This document shows positions 26,918 to 36,900 of a stretch of DNA of 64,000 nt, piece by piece. Numbering within the stretch: position 1 is the first letter of the stretch; each line of letters opens with the position of its first letter. The translations under genes were made by a program, and so were the position numbers. The DNA comes from Psychrobacter aquaticus CMS 56. GTDB taxonomy: Bacteria > Pseudomonadota > Gammaproteobacteria > Pseudomonadales > Moraxellaceae. Under the pieces are notes generated by a model. It was given only the letters and a program-made list of their open reading frames with translations, ran no database searches and was not told the DNA's origin. The DNA lies in the NCBI RefSeq assembly GCF_000471625.1, contig NZ_AUSW01000015.1, forward strand, positions 243,928 through 307,927, given 5' to 3'.

Positions 26918-28525
26918 ATGGGTATTAGCAGCAGTTCTACAGAGCCAACCAAATCAGTTGGCTCTATGAGAATAAATTTATTTTTTGCCATTTTACTGAT
27001 TGCGATGACCGCCTACTTTTTGTGGTGGGGTCTAGATTACACAATGCGCCAACAGACAACGCTATTTATTGTGGCGACCGCTTTTGGTGTCTTTATGGCA
27101 TTCAATATTGGTGGTAACGATGTCGCCAACTCTTTTGGTACTTCAGTGGGTGCGGGGACATTAACTATCCCGCAAGCGTTGGGTATAGCGGCGATATTTG
27201 AAGTATCTGGCGCAGTGCTGGCAGGCGGTGAGGTGACAGACACTATTCGGAGTGGCATTGTCGATTTAGATGGCCTATCGGTGACACCCAACCAGTTTAT
27301 TTATGTCATGCTTTCAGCGCTTATTGCGGCCGCATTTTGGTTGCTATTTGCGACCCGTAAGGGTTTACCAGTATCGACCACGCATTCTATTATCGGCGGT
27401 GTCGTAGGTAGCTCTATCGTATTGGGTATCACTTTAGGTGGTACTGAAATGGCATTGTCTACCGTCAATTGGGGCACGATTGGCACTATCGCTATTTCTT
27501 GGGTATTGTCACCATTACTAGGCGGTGTGTTGGCCTATTTGCTGTATGGACAAATTAAAAAGAATATCATTGAGTATAATGATAAGACAGAGGCGCACCT
27601 TGCAAATCTGAAAGGCGACAAAAAAACCCTAAAGCAAAATCACAAAGAGTTTTTAGACGCTATGACAGAGTCAGAACAATTGGCTTATACGTCAGCGATG
27701 TTACGCGATCAAGAAATCTATAAGGATGATGATTGCGTCGTTGGAGATTTAGAGACTGATTATTACAAACAGCTTTATGAAATTGAGAACGAGCGTAGTA
27801 ACCTTGATACGCTAAAAGCACTTAAGCAGTGGGTACCTATTATTGCTGCGGCAGGCGGTGCGGTCATGACCTCTTTGGTTGTCTTTAAAGGCCTTAAAAA
27901 CGTCAATGGTGGCATGACGACGTTACAAGGCTTTTTAATCATGGGCATGATAGCGGCGCTGGTATGGTTGGCGACGTTTATTTATACCAAGAGTATCCGC
28001 GGGAAACATAAAGAAGACTTGACCAAAGCGACGTTTATTATGTTTAGCTGGATGCAGGTATTTACTGCGTCAGCGTTTGCTTTTAGTCATGGTGCAAATG
28101 ATATCGCCAACGCGGTCGGCCCTTTTGCTGCGATTATGGATGTGATTCGTACCAATAGTATTTCTGCAGAAGCGGCGGTACCCCCTGCTGTGATGCTGAC
28201 TTTTGGTGTGGCGCTTATCGTCGGTCTTTGGTTCATTGGTAAAGAAGTGATTCAAACTGTCGGTACCAATTTGGCAAAAATGCATCCCGCTTCTGGCTTT
28301 TCAGCTGAATTGGCCGCTGCTGCTGTCGTTATGGGTGCATCGACATTGGGTCTGCCTGTATCGAGTACGCATACTTTAGTAGGAGCAGTACTGGGTATCG
28401 GTATTGTCAATAGAGATACCAATTGGGCACTTATGAAGCCGATCGGTTTGGCATGGATTATTACACTTCCTGCAGCCGCTGCGATGTCTGCAATCAGCTA
28501 TATTATATTGGTTAATATTTTTTAA
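26918..28525 (+). CDS. pit: PiT family inorganic phosphate transporter
   Basis: PiT carriers import metal-phosphate with protons across the inner membrane. The 535-residue protein has many hydrophobic segments and both copies of the family signature: IGGNDVANSFGTSVGAGTLT in the N-half and SHGANDIANAVGPFAAI in the C-half, plus PVSTTHSIIGGVVGSS and PVSSTHTLVGAVLGIG. A hydrophilic central loop (about residues 215-305) separates the halves, as usual. Its place beside pap suggests a local phosphate/polyphosphate theme, without proof of coregulation. Confidence 0.93.
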   Translation: MGISSSSTEPTKSVGSMRINLFFAILLIAMTAYFLWWGLDYTMRQQTTLFIVATAFGVFMAFNIGGNDVANSFGTSVGAGTLTIPQALGIAAIFEVSGAVLAGGEVTDTIRSGIVDLDGLSVTPNQFIYVMLSALIAAAFWLLFATRKGLPVSTTHSIIGGVVGSSIVLGITLGGTEMALSTVNWGTIGTIAISWVLSPLLGGVLAYLLYGQIKKNIIEYNDKTEAHLANLKGDKKTLKQNHKEFLDAMTESEQLAYTSAMLRDQEIYKDDDCVVGDLETDYYKQLYEIENERSNLDTLKALKQWVPIIAAAGGAVMTSLVVFKGLKNVNGGMTTLQGFLIMGMIAALVWLATFIYTKSIRGKHKEDLTKATFIMFSWMQVFTASAFAFSHGANDIANAVGPFAAIMDVIRTNSISAEAAVPPAVMLTFGVALIVGLWFIGKEVIQTVGTNLAKMHPASGFSAELAAAAVVMGASTLGLPVSSTHTLVGAVLGIGIVNRDTNWALMKPIGLAWIITLPAAAAMSAISYIILVNIF

Positions 28526-28590
28526 GACTGTTTAATTGTTAAGACAGCTCAAACAGTCACATAGACTGTGCTGTATAATTGAAAACAATA

Positions 28591-28627
28591 AAAAGCGCTT
28601 ATCGGTATCATATCGATAAGCGCTTTT
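28591..28627. terminator. Bidirectional terminator between pit and the aminotransferase fusion gene
   Basis: A 14-bp stem, AAAAGCGCTTATCG with its complement, encloses a 9-nt loop and has A/T runs on both sides. It serves the two convergent genes. Confidence 0.9.
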
Positions 28628-28644
28628 TTATATCAAATTAACGT

Positions 28645-30330
28645 TTAATTCGTGCCAAATTGCTGACGTTTTTTGGCAAAGAAGCGATCTAAGCGATCCA
28701 TCGCATCTTCTAAGTCATGCAGGTTTGGTAAAAACACCAAGCGAAAATGATCTGGTTTATCCCAATTGAACCCTGTGCCTTGCACCATTAACACGTTCTC
28801 TTCAATCAGCAAGTCCATCATAAAGCTCATATCGTCTTCAATAGGGTATACCTCAGGATCTATTTTTGGGAAGCAGTAAAACGCGCCTTGCGGCATAGTG
28901 CAAGAAATGCCTTTAATTGCGTTGAGGCGCGATACCGCCATTTCACGCTGCTTATAAAGGCGACCTTTCTGCGATGTCAAATCTTTCATACTTTGGTAGC
29001 CACCCATCGCTGTTTGAATGGCATACTGACCTTGGACATTAGAACACAAACGCATGGATGCCAGCATATCCAAGCCTTCAATAAAGTCAGTGGCATGTTG
29101 TTTGCGACCAGATACCATCATCCAACCTGCACGAAACCCAGCAATACGGTGCGATTTTGACAGGCCATTGTATGAAAGAACAAGCACATCGTCAGTCAAG
29201 GTACTCATTGGCGTGTGTACTGTATCATCATAAAGAATGCGATCATAAATCTCATCGGCCATGATGATTAAATCATGCTCTTTAGCGACATCAATAATTT
29301 GTCGTAGCAAGTCATCACTATAAAGTGCGCCTGTCGGGTTATTGGGATTAATCACCACAATGCCCTTCGTTTTACTGGTGATTTTGGATTTGATGTCTTC
29401 GATATCAGGGTGCCAGTTGTCTTCTTCATTACAGCGATAATGCACGGCTGTACCGCCAGAGAGATTGGCCGCTGCCGTCCAAAGCGGGTAGTCTGGCATT
29501 GGAATCAGAACTTCATCACCATCGTTCATCAACGCCTGCATAGTCATGACAATCAACTCAGAGACACCATTACCAAGATAGACATCACGGACATCGACTG
29601 CCGATAACAAACCTTTTGATTGGTAATATTGCAATACCGCCTTGCGCGCTGAAAAAATCCCTTGCGAGTCCGAATATCCTGTAGCCTCAGGCAAGTTCAT
29701 GGCCACGTCACGCAAAATCTCATGAGGGGCTTCTAGACCAAAAGGTGCGGGATTACCAACGTTAAGCTTTAATATGCGTTTGCCTTCGGCCTCCATTCTA
29801 TTAGCGGTCTGTAATAGAGGGCCACGAATGTCATAGCAAACGTTTTGTAATTTATCAGATTTTTTTAGTGTCTTCATAGAGTGACCGCTCATCGGGTTGT
29901 CTTGTGAGTTTTTGCGACTATCTACAGCTGTCTTTGCAGAGGCTGTGATTGATGTTTTTGGTTGAAGTGAATCTTCATCATGAGTCAGTACATGAGTAGC
30001 CGAACCTGCACTTAGATTTTCGTTCTTGTGTGCAGTGTCGTTTATTGAAGTGCTATTTATTGAGAGAGTATAGTCATTGACGTCGTTTTTTAGCTCGCCC
30101 CGCAATAGATAGCCTTCGCTACAGCCTAAAATACGCGCTAGTGTGGGTAGTTTGGATGAGACAATGCCATTTGTTCCACGCTCCCAATTAGAGATCGCCC
30201 CGCGACTAACCTTTGCACCTGCTGCTGTCATCGCTTGAGCCAGTTGTTCAGCAGTAAAGCCTTTATCACGGCGTAACTGTACCAACCGTTCTGCTTGTGT
30301 GCCTTTGCTATTGTCATAGACCATGTTCAT
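28645..30330 (-). CDS. XRE-type HTH / class I aminotransferase (AlaA-like) fusion
   Basis: Residues about 12-78 form an XRE helix-turn-helix (RRDKGFTAEQLAQAMTAAG ... VSRGAISNWERG). Residues 80-150 are a polar linker. From about 155 to the end lies a complete PLP aminotransferase resembling AlaA: LKLNVGNPAPFGLEAPHE, VINPNNPTGALYSDD, IIMADEIYDRILYDD and the PLP Lys in SYNGLSKSHRIAGFRAGW. AlaA converts pyruvate and glutamate to alanine and 2-oxoglutarate. The gene may encode a bifunctional enzyme/regulator, comparable in idea to MocR proteins, which use a GntR domain instead. Its ATG follows AAGGCTTGG, and two matching palindromes lie upstream. Confidence 0.88.
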   Translation of the reverse strand: MNMVYDNSKGTQAERLVQLRRDKGFTAEQLAQAMTAAGAKVSRGAISNWERGTNGIVSSKLPTLARILGCSEGYLLRGELKNDVNDYTLSINSTSINDTAHKNENLSAGSATHVLTHDEDSLQPKTSITASAKTAVDSRKNSQDNPMSGHSMKTLKKSDKLQNVCYDIRGPLLQTANRMEAEGKRILKLNVGNPAPFGLEAPHEILRDVAMNLPEATGYSDSQGIFSARKAVLQYYQSKGLLSAVDVRDVYLGNGVSELIVMTMQALMNDGDEVLIPMPDYPLWTAAANLSGGTAVHYRCNEEDNWHPDIEDIKSKITSKTKGIVVINPNNPTGALYSDDLLRQIIDVAKEHDLIIMADEIYDRILYDDTVHTPMSTLTDDVLVLSYNGLSKSHRIAGFRAGWMMVSGRKQHATDFIEGLDMLASMRLCSNVQGQYAIQTAMGGYQSMKDLTSQKGRLYKQREMAVSRLNAIKGISCTMPQGAFYCFPKIDPEVYPIEDDMSFMMDLLIEENVLMVQGTGFNWDKPDHFRLVFLPNLHDLEDAMDRLDRFFAKKRQQFGTN

Positions 30331-30375
30331 CCAAGCCTTTTTGAATCAATTATTTCGTAACAGATAAAGTGCTAA

Positions 30376-30392
30376 TGCAAGATATTATTGCA
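30376..30392. promoter_or_regulatory. Operator-like palindrome, site 1, before the XRE-aminotransferase gene
   Basis: TGCAAGATATTATTGCA is a 17-bp imperfect palindrome 45 bp upstream of the fusion gene start. It shares both TGCAA/TTGCA half-sites with the second copy at 30446-30462, which suggests one DNA-binding protein recognises both. Confidence 0.6.
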
Positions 30393-30445
30393 TATGTCAG
30401 ATTAATTCAAGATGAAATTCAAAATTTTTTGAAACTATAATTAAT

Positions 30446-30462
30446 TGCAAGAATATCTTGCA
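30446..30462. promoter_or_regulatory. Operator-like palindrome, site 2, between the XRE-aminotransferase gene and msrB
   Basis: TGCAAGAATATCTTGCA is a perfect 7-3-7 palindrome, 70 bp from site 1. It lies in the divergent intergenic region of 315 bp shared with msrB, so the bound protein could affect both genes. Confidence 0.65.
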
Positions 30463-30645
30463 TAATGTAAGTAATAACCTGCCTTTGACCATAGACATTA
30501 GTACCATTCTTGTAATATATGGCTTGAATAGTGAGCATATAGCCAACAGATACAGCACATCGTTTTTGTAATAATATGACGATAAATTTTGATAGCTGCT
30601 CAAACATTGCCGCTTAGATAATACATAATTAAATAAGGATAAGTC

Positions 30646-31071
30646 ATGCAAGACAACCAACTAAGTAAAGAAGAAATCAGCCAACTTACCGAAGCTGATT
30701 GGAAAGAGCGCCTAAGCGCGGATGAATACCATGTGATGCGTGAGAAGGGCACAGAGCGCCCATTTACAGGTGTCTATAACGATGCGACCGATGATGGCGT
30801 TTATCGCTGTAAAGGCTGCGGCGCCAGCTTGTTCGATTCAAGCAGTAAATTCGATGCTAGCTGTGGTTGGCCAAGTTTCGATCAAGGAATCGATAACAGT
30901 GCTATAGAAGAGCATGTTGATAATTCTTTGGGCATGACGCGGACTGAGGTGACCTGTAGTAACTGCGGCGCACATTTGGGTCATGTCTTCCCTGATGGAC
31001 CACGTGAAACGACAGGCATGCGCTACTGCATCAACTCCGTATCTATTGATTTGGATAAATCTGAAAAGTAG
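30646..31071 (+). CDS. msrB: Peptide-methionine (R)-S-oxide reductase MsrB
   Basis: MsrB reduces the R-sulfoxide of methionine in oxidised proteins. The 141-residue protein has two zinc-binding CxxC pairs ([11 protein letters not shown] and [13 protein letters not shown]), the conserved [12 protein letters not shown] and the catalytic Cys in [11 protein letters not shown]. It is a free-standing MsrB, not fused to MsrA. AAGGATAAGTC precedes the ATG. It is followed by a terminator and then a glutathione peroxidase gene, another peroxide-defence gene, and is divergent from the XRE-aminotransferase gene. Confidence 0.97.
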   Translation: MQDNQLSKEEISQLTEADWKERLSADEYHVMREKGTERPFTGVYNDATDDGVYRCKGCGASLFDSSSKFDASCGWPSFDQGIDNSAIEEHVDNSLGMTRTEVTCSNCGAHLGHVFPDGPRETTGMRYCINSVSIDLDKSEK

Positions 31072-31113
31072 TTTCGAATATCAGCAGTAGATTACCATAA
31101 TCAAAAAGTATAT

Positions 31114-31141
31114 AAAGGAAGCACGTGTTGCTTCCTTTTTA
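31114..31141 (+). terminator. Rho-independent terminator after msrB
   Basis: AAGGAAGCA pairs with TGCTTCCTT around a 5-nt loop and is followed by TTT. Confidence 0.85.
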
Positions 31142-31238
31142 ATGATGAGTCCTAAAATCAGCACTATTTACCATGTCATTTAAAGAGTAGTGATACCCAA
31201 AATAGCACATACCAAATCAATCAATTTAAGGATAAATG

Positions 31239-31724
31239 ATGAGCACTATTTATGATTTTACCGCTGAGCGCATGGACGGCACTGCACAAGAATTCTCTGA
31301 GTATAAAGGGAAGGTGTTGCTAATCGTGAATACCGCAAGCAAATGTGGGTTTACGCCACAGTTTGAAGGACTAGAAGCGCTGCATAAACAGTACGAGAGT
31401 CAAGAGTTGGTTATCATTGGCTTTCCTTGCAATCAGTTCGGTAGCCAAGACCCTGGTAGCAATGATGAGATTGGTGCGTTTTGCCAAAAGAACTATGGTG
31501 TCAGCTTCCCAATGATGGCAAAAATTGATGTCAATGGTGCAGATGCTCACCAAATCTTTAAATGGCTCAAAGACCAAAAGGGCGGCTTGCTGACAGATGG
31601 TATCAAATGGAACTTTACCAAGTTTTTAATCGGAAGTGAGGGGCAAGTTATCGATCGTTATGCACCAACCACCAAACCAGAAGCAATAAAAGCTGATATC
31701 GAAAAAGCATTAGCCAGTAAGTAA
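31239..31724 (+). CDS. Glutathione peroxidase family protein (BtuE/Gpo type)
   Basis: This thioredoxin-fold peroxidase reduces hydroperoxides using a Cys. The protein has 161 residues from the ATG at 31239; an ATG also lies one codon earlier, and AAGGATAA is just upstream. Family motifs are VNTASKCGFTPQFEGLEALH with the peroxidatic Cys, GFPCNQFGSQDPGSN with the Gln and second Cys, and IKWNFTKFLIGSEGQVIDRY with the Trp-Asn pair. The active site is Cys, not selenocysteine. Bacterial homologues often accept electrons from thioredoxin more readily than from glutathione. Confidence 0.94.
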   Translation: MSTIYDFTAERMDGTAQEFSEYKGKVLLIVNTASKCGFTPQFEGLEALHKQYESQELVIIGFPCNQFGSQDPGSNDEIGAFCQKNYGVSFPMMAKIDVNGADAHQIFKWLKDQKGGLLTDGIKWNFTKFLIGSEGQVIDRYAPTTKPEAIKADIEKALASK

Positions 31725-31839
31725 GTGGCCAAGTTAAAATTTATTGATTTTATATAAAGTATAAAATCAATAAAAACATATGGTTGTCAGCATAGCGCAT
31801 AAAAATATTTAAAATACGTTAAAAAAAAGTAAATACTGT

Positions 31840-31867
31840 TTGACAGCCATGTGTAAATCTATATAAT
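31840..31867 (+). promoter_or_regulatory. Strong sigma-70 promoter of the tRNA-Val/tRNA-Asp unit
   Basis: TTGACA at 31840-31845 and TATAAT at 31862-31867 are both perfect consensus hexamers with a 16-bp spacer. This is the strongest promoter visible in the window and points at the tRNA genes. Confidence 0.88.
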
Positions 31868-31874
31868 ACACACC

Positions 31875-32057
31875 CACAGCAAGGGGACTTAATTAAGTTA
31901 GCTTCTGTGAAAGTTGATTAAGAGGTGACAATCTTAATTGGCTAGATTTTAAAGAAATTTTCAAGCCAATTAAAGGTGTGAAGTTTCTAGAATTTTCCCT
32001 TTAAGGAAAATTCTCTTGCGAAGCTAAAATTGCAATGCAATTTTTATACGCTTCTCA
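31875..32057 (+). other. Structured leader upstream of tRNA-Val
   Basis: About 180 nt lie between the likely start of transcription and the first tRNA. They contain three perfect hairpins: TTAATTGGCT/AGCCAATTAA (31934-31943 with 31964-31973), AGAATTTTCC/GGAAAATTCT (31989-31998 with 32005-32014) and AAATTGCA/TGCAATTT (32027-32034 with 32036-32043). No reading frame with a start signal is seen. It may be a processing leader or carry signals copied from an rRNA-type leader; this is not proven. Confidence 0.55.
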
Positions 32058-32133
32058 GGGTGATTAGCTCAGTTGGTAGAGCGTCTGCCTTACACGCAGA
32101 ATGTCGGCGGTTCGAATCCGTCATCACCCACCA
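32058..32133 (+). tRNA. tRNA-Val (anticodon TAC)
   Basis: A complete cloverleaf: acceptor GGGTGAT with ATCACCC, D arm GCTCAGTTGGTAGAGC, anticodon stem TCTGC/GCAGA with loop CTTACAC (anticodon TAC) and T arm GGCGGTTCGAATCCGTC. The CCA end is encoded. Confidence 0.97.
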
Positions 32134-32184
32134 CTCATTTAGCGAAGTGGGCTTTTAAAGAGCGAAACGCTAAGAACGACCTAA

Positions 32185-32261
32185 GCAGCGGTAGTTCAGT
32201 TGGTTAGAATACCGGCCTGTCACGCCGGGGGTCGCGGGTTCGAGTCCCGTCCGCTGCGCCA
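32185..32261 (+). tRNA. tRNA-Asp (anticodon GTC)
   Basis: A complete cloverleaf: acceptor GCAGCGG with CCGCTGC, anticodon loop CTGTCAC (anticodon GTC), T arm GCGGGTTCGAGTCCCGT, discriminator G and encoded CCA. It is the last core gene before the island, 51 bp after tRNA-Val, and a possible integration target. Confidence 0.97.
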
Positions 32262-32303
32262 TATTTAAAACGAATTTAGACTTACGAGTTTAAGCAAGTT
32301 TCG

Positions 32304-32334
32304 CCTCAAACATTAGATTGTTTGGGGTTTTTTT
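32304..32334 (+). terminator. Terminator of the tRNA unit
   Basis: CCTCAAACA pairs with TGTTTGGGG and is followed by seven T. A related sequence recurs at 33186-33209 without the long T run. Confidence 0.85.
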
Positions 32335-32470
32335 GTGTCTGCAGTTATTCTAGAAGCCTGTGTTTATAAGGGTTGGATGTTTTCCCTATGTTGACCTTTA
32401 CGAAATGCTCTACTCTTTAACAATGCATGAATGACAAGTTTTCTTGCAAGCACTCTATGCTTTGAAAATC

Positions 32471-32515
32471 GGTGACCAAGTGCTCGGTGACCAAACGGTG
32501 ACCATTTTGTGACCA
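32471..32515. repeat. Cluster of GGTGACCA repeats at the left end of the island
   Basis: GGTGACCA occurs at 32471, 32486 and 32497, and GTGACCA at 32509, so four units lie within 45 bp at 11-15 bp spacing. They sit 210 bp after tRNA-Asp in a stretch (32335-32606) with no convincing gene. Such closely spaced direct repeats resemble integrase arm-type or other cooperative protein-binding sites. Confidence 0.6.
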
Positions 32516-32606
32516 AGGTTGTTAAAATTTGCTGACGGTAACTGATCGCCAATTTTTATGCTTATCGATAAGTTTGGGAGCTTAAAGGATTAGCCTCAAA
32601 CTAAGT

Positions 32607-33113
32607 TTAAGATAAAGACGGAAACTTTTCTACCCATTCACTGGTAACCATTTTGCCAGTTTCAATACAAAATGGTATAGCCCACAATCTCAACTCTTCT
32701 GCCAAATAAAAGCATTCCAAAGATGTTTCAAATTGATGATGTTTAGGATAAATAAGCATCATGTCCCCACACCCATTCAAATATTTGTGACCATAAGCAA
32801 ATAGCTGATAAATATCATCCTGTTCTATACTGAAACTATTCTTATTTGAGCTTATTAACTTCCATTTGGTATCGAGTATATGGTAGTTTTTTCTTTCTTT
32901 ACTGATCAATAGATCAGGATTTAATTGAAAGCGCGATTTTAAATCTCCTCGGTCATTCACCATGTACTTACTAGAAGCTTGTGCTGTTAGTTGCCAAGGC
33001 GCCTTGATATCTCGTCGTGAGCAGTTTGCCACATACTTCTCGAACAAAATCTCCATTGGGAATAGCAAGGCAATACCCCGATGCTCTTCCTTTTCAAAGT
33101 TTGGATTGAGCTT
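32607..33113 (-). pseudogene. McrC relic (C-terminal nuclease domain of the McrBC restriction system)
   Basis: McrC is the nuclease subunit of the McrBC enzyme, which cuts methylated DNA with the GTPase McrB. The reading frame is open from a stop at 33114-33116 and reads ...GIALLFPMEILFEKYVAN, then the PD-(D/E)xK core LNPDLLI ... HILDTKWKLI, QDDIYQLFAYGHKYL and MMLIYPKH. The N-terminal half of McrC (about 180-200 residues) and all of mcrB are missing, and no good start codon or ribosome-binding site is seen; a TTG at 33068 would give 153 residues. It is best read as a remnant of an older restriction locus replaced by the present one. Confidence 0.8.
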
Positions 33114-33313
33114 TTAAAGTATTAATTGGCACCCTGGCTTTATCGCTCGGTAGGATTACAATATTTTGATATCTGACCATTTTAGCCTCAAACATTGGCT
33201 TGTTTGAGGTTCTTAACGTTCCATAGTTTAATTAATAATTTACTAGGCATATAGTGGCATAATAAATTGAACAGCCTATGAGAAGTTATATTACCCAAAA
33301 GAGGATAACTAGT

Positions 33314-33472
33314 ATGACTACCAAACGCAGAGAATATACTCGAGAATTTAAACTCGAAGCCATTAGCTTAGTAGTTGATCAAAAGCGCAAGATTGTGGAA
33401 TTAGCAGAGTCGCTAAGGATTGGAGTTTCCACCCTAGATAGGAGGGTACGTAAGTATAAAAAAGAGAAATAA
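33314..33472 (+). pseudogene. IS3-family transposase OrfA, truncated
   Basis: MTTKRREYTREFKLEAISLV begins a typical IS3 OrfA helix-turn-helix (REFKLEA... VVDQKRKIVELAESLRIGVSTLDRRVRKY). The frame stops after 52 residues, about half the usual length, and lacks the leucine-zipper part. GAGGATAACTAGT precedes the ATG. Confidence 0.8.
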
Positions 33473-33485
33473 GTTCAGCACTACA

Positions 33486-33848
<363 letters not shown>

Positions 33849-33906
33849 AATTAGTTGACCACTACAAAAATATGAAAAGCTATTTCTAATACAGGATTTA
33901 TAATAA

Positions 33907-36900
33907 ATGGATATTACCAGCCAAAACAAGAATATATATCAATTCTTTCAACAACGTATTGACAGTGGTATAGATTTACCTCTACCAGACAATATGGATT
34001 TATTTTTCTGGGGAGACGAAAAAAACATAAATATATATATAGATACCTTGATTTCGTACTCGGCACTTATACAAATTTCAGACTCTGAATATCTTTACAA
34101 AAAAATAATTATTATCAATACCAATCTAAATATAGATATCGAAAAAATAGAAACCCACTATAACTCAATACTTAAAGATAAATTAACCCTCGAGTTCATC
34201 ACTGCTTCTTACTTTAATACTTCAGAACTAGAAAGTATCATAGACAGTATGGAGAACGCATTCGTTATTGTTTTAAATACTGAGAAATACTTACCTTCAG
34301 ACTATGACCCTAAACTGACTCAGATATTAAACGGCAAAAAGCTAACTGATTTTGAGCTTAGATACTTAAATGTTGCCAATACTGTTCTTAGCTTTGAGAA
34401 TAGAGGCAGTAGTAACTTTATTGTATTTGACACACAACTGTATATGTTAGATTTAGACTTTATTTCACCACTATACGAGATTGAAGCACTGAGTATTTGC
34501 GGGTTCACTAACACAATGAAGAATAAAGAACAAGACATAAAGCTTAAAATTCAAAATATGATTGATGACAATGCTATTGCTGAACTCATTGAATATATAA
34601 ATAATTTAGAAGGTATTGATGATAAAGATTTTTTAAAATTACAGGTCTACTCACAATTAATGGATGATAGAGGTTTTTTCAAGAAAGAAATTGATTCCCT
34701 ATTCGAGTCAATTAATAAGAATAACTTGTCATCGCATCATTATCTAAAGTTAGCTGAAATTTCTAAAAACCTCTATACAAAAGAGACAACTATTGGTCTA
34801 CTGAAACAAGCATTAGCCTTAACTGATGACTACTTTTATCTAGCAAAAATATCTGACTTAAGTGAAGGTCTAAATGATGAGATATATTTTGAAGTTATTA
34901 GCAAGATAGTAACTCTATTCCCAGAATCTAATAAAGCTAAGCTATACAAAATTAATGAAATGATTAAAAGTAAGAATTATGAAGATGCGTATAATTTCTC
35001 CTTGAACAATAGCTTTGAGCAGGAATTCATAGATTATATGCTCTATCTCAAAGATAATATAAATGAACTAGATACGAACCCCTATGTATTCTTTACTAAA
35101 GCTATAGAAAGTATCCATGATAGATACTTAGTTTCATTATTGCATATAACTAAAGAGAAATTGCTATCTGAAGGGAAATATATAGAATTATATCATTTGA
35201 TATTAAATCATCGTGATTACTTTGATAATATCTTTGTTTATTCACAATTGGTGTCTCTAGCTAAAATACTTCTTTCTAAACCCCATGAAGAAATAGGAGT
35301 TGACTCTGATTTACTGTTAGACATACTTGAATATGTCTTTGAATTAACAAATACTGAGAATCAATCAATCACTTATGTTAAGGATAAATTAGCTGAATTA
35401 GTTGATTATGCTAGTAACTATGGATATGGCTTTGCTTTTATTGTTAGCTATATCTACAATAAATTTACAAGTGATGGCTTTGTACTAACTGATATTGATG
35501 AAATTGATAGATCTAGTATAACAACTGATATAAATACCCTAAAAAAAGAAACAAAATCTATTTGTGATGAGATATTTTCTACTGGTACTTTAATTATAGG
35601 AGAATATCATGCGTTTCCACAAAATGTTATTCCAGAGCAAAAGGTTGTAGACGACATAATCAGACGACAATTCTACGGAGTCTTCGATAATTTAAAGCAA
35701 AATATAGAGGAAATTAACGAAGAGATTGAAAATGTTAATTACGCGTTTTCATTAATTCATAACTTAGCACGTTTTTCTTCCTTCAAGAATAGCGACTTAC
35801 ATTTTTTAAGAGTTGTTCTTTCAGTTATGACGCTCAAACACGATAGTCAGAAAATCAGAGACTACCTACAATACTTACTCTTTACACCAAAAACATTAGA
35901 GCGTAAAAAAATTGGTCTACTGGGTTATGCTGATGTGTCTCATAGAATAAATGATACAGATGAAGCATTAACTTGTCTGGCGCTATCAATGGAAGATGGT
36001 GAAATTAGTGTGAACTCATACTACTTAACAGGAATCCTTACGGCACGAATTCTTAGAGATTTAGATTTTAATGATAAAGCGTTAAAAGTGCTTGAGATCG
36101 TCGAAAGAAATATTGGTGACTTTAATAGAGATATTCTTGATTCAACTGCGAATGAAATTAAATCTATTCGACTAGCAGTCAAATTTAAGACTTACATACG
36201 CCAGGTTGATACCGATATAACGAAACTGATAAGCCTATTACCTGAATTACTTGAATTTTATGAAAATGAATTGAAACTTCATCATGATATAAAACCATCT
36301 CTAACTTTAGCTATTCAGTCTTATAAAATGCTTCAAGATAAAGAGGTTGATACTCAAAAATTTGATGACTTCTTTAGGAAATTAGACTCCACTAACTCTA
36401 AGCTACCAGACTTTCTATCAGCGTTAATAAATGGTGATTTTAATTTCATATTTAACTTGTATCTTAAACAAGAAGGACGTTATTCTGAAAAGTCTTCAGA
36501 AGACTTTACTAAACTAAAAACACTATCACACATGTATTTAAATGATATAAATAATAAAAATGAATATGAAATTCTATTTTGTCTAGAGATTCTCGCAGAG
36601 CATGCTATAAGAGATAGATATTCTTATCAAATAGATGCTCCAATAAAGCCTTTTGCTACTATCGATGAATATATAGCTAGCGTAAATAATTTGAGAAGAG
36701 ATGCGGATATTATTTATTTAGGTCTTAACCAAATTAATCAATTGGTAATTGCTAAAATTAGAGAAAGCATAATTGAGATTGAAAAAAGTAACACTTTTAA
36801 CCTTGATGCCTTTATTGAATGGAATAAATCATTTCCAAAGCAGTATGGCTATTATGATGCTAACGAAGAACCAAATTTATTTTATGACTCAATAGAACTA

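Noticed and set aside
31239..31724. Selenocysteine in the glutathione peroxidase
   Set aside because: The active-site codon is TGT (Cys); no in-frame TGA is present.
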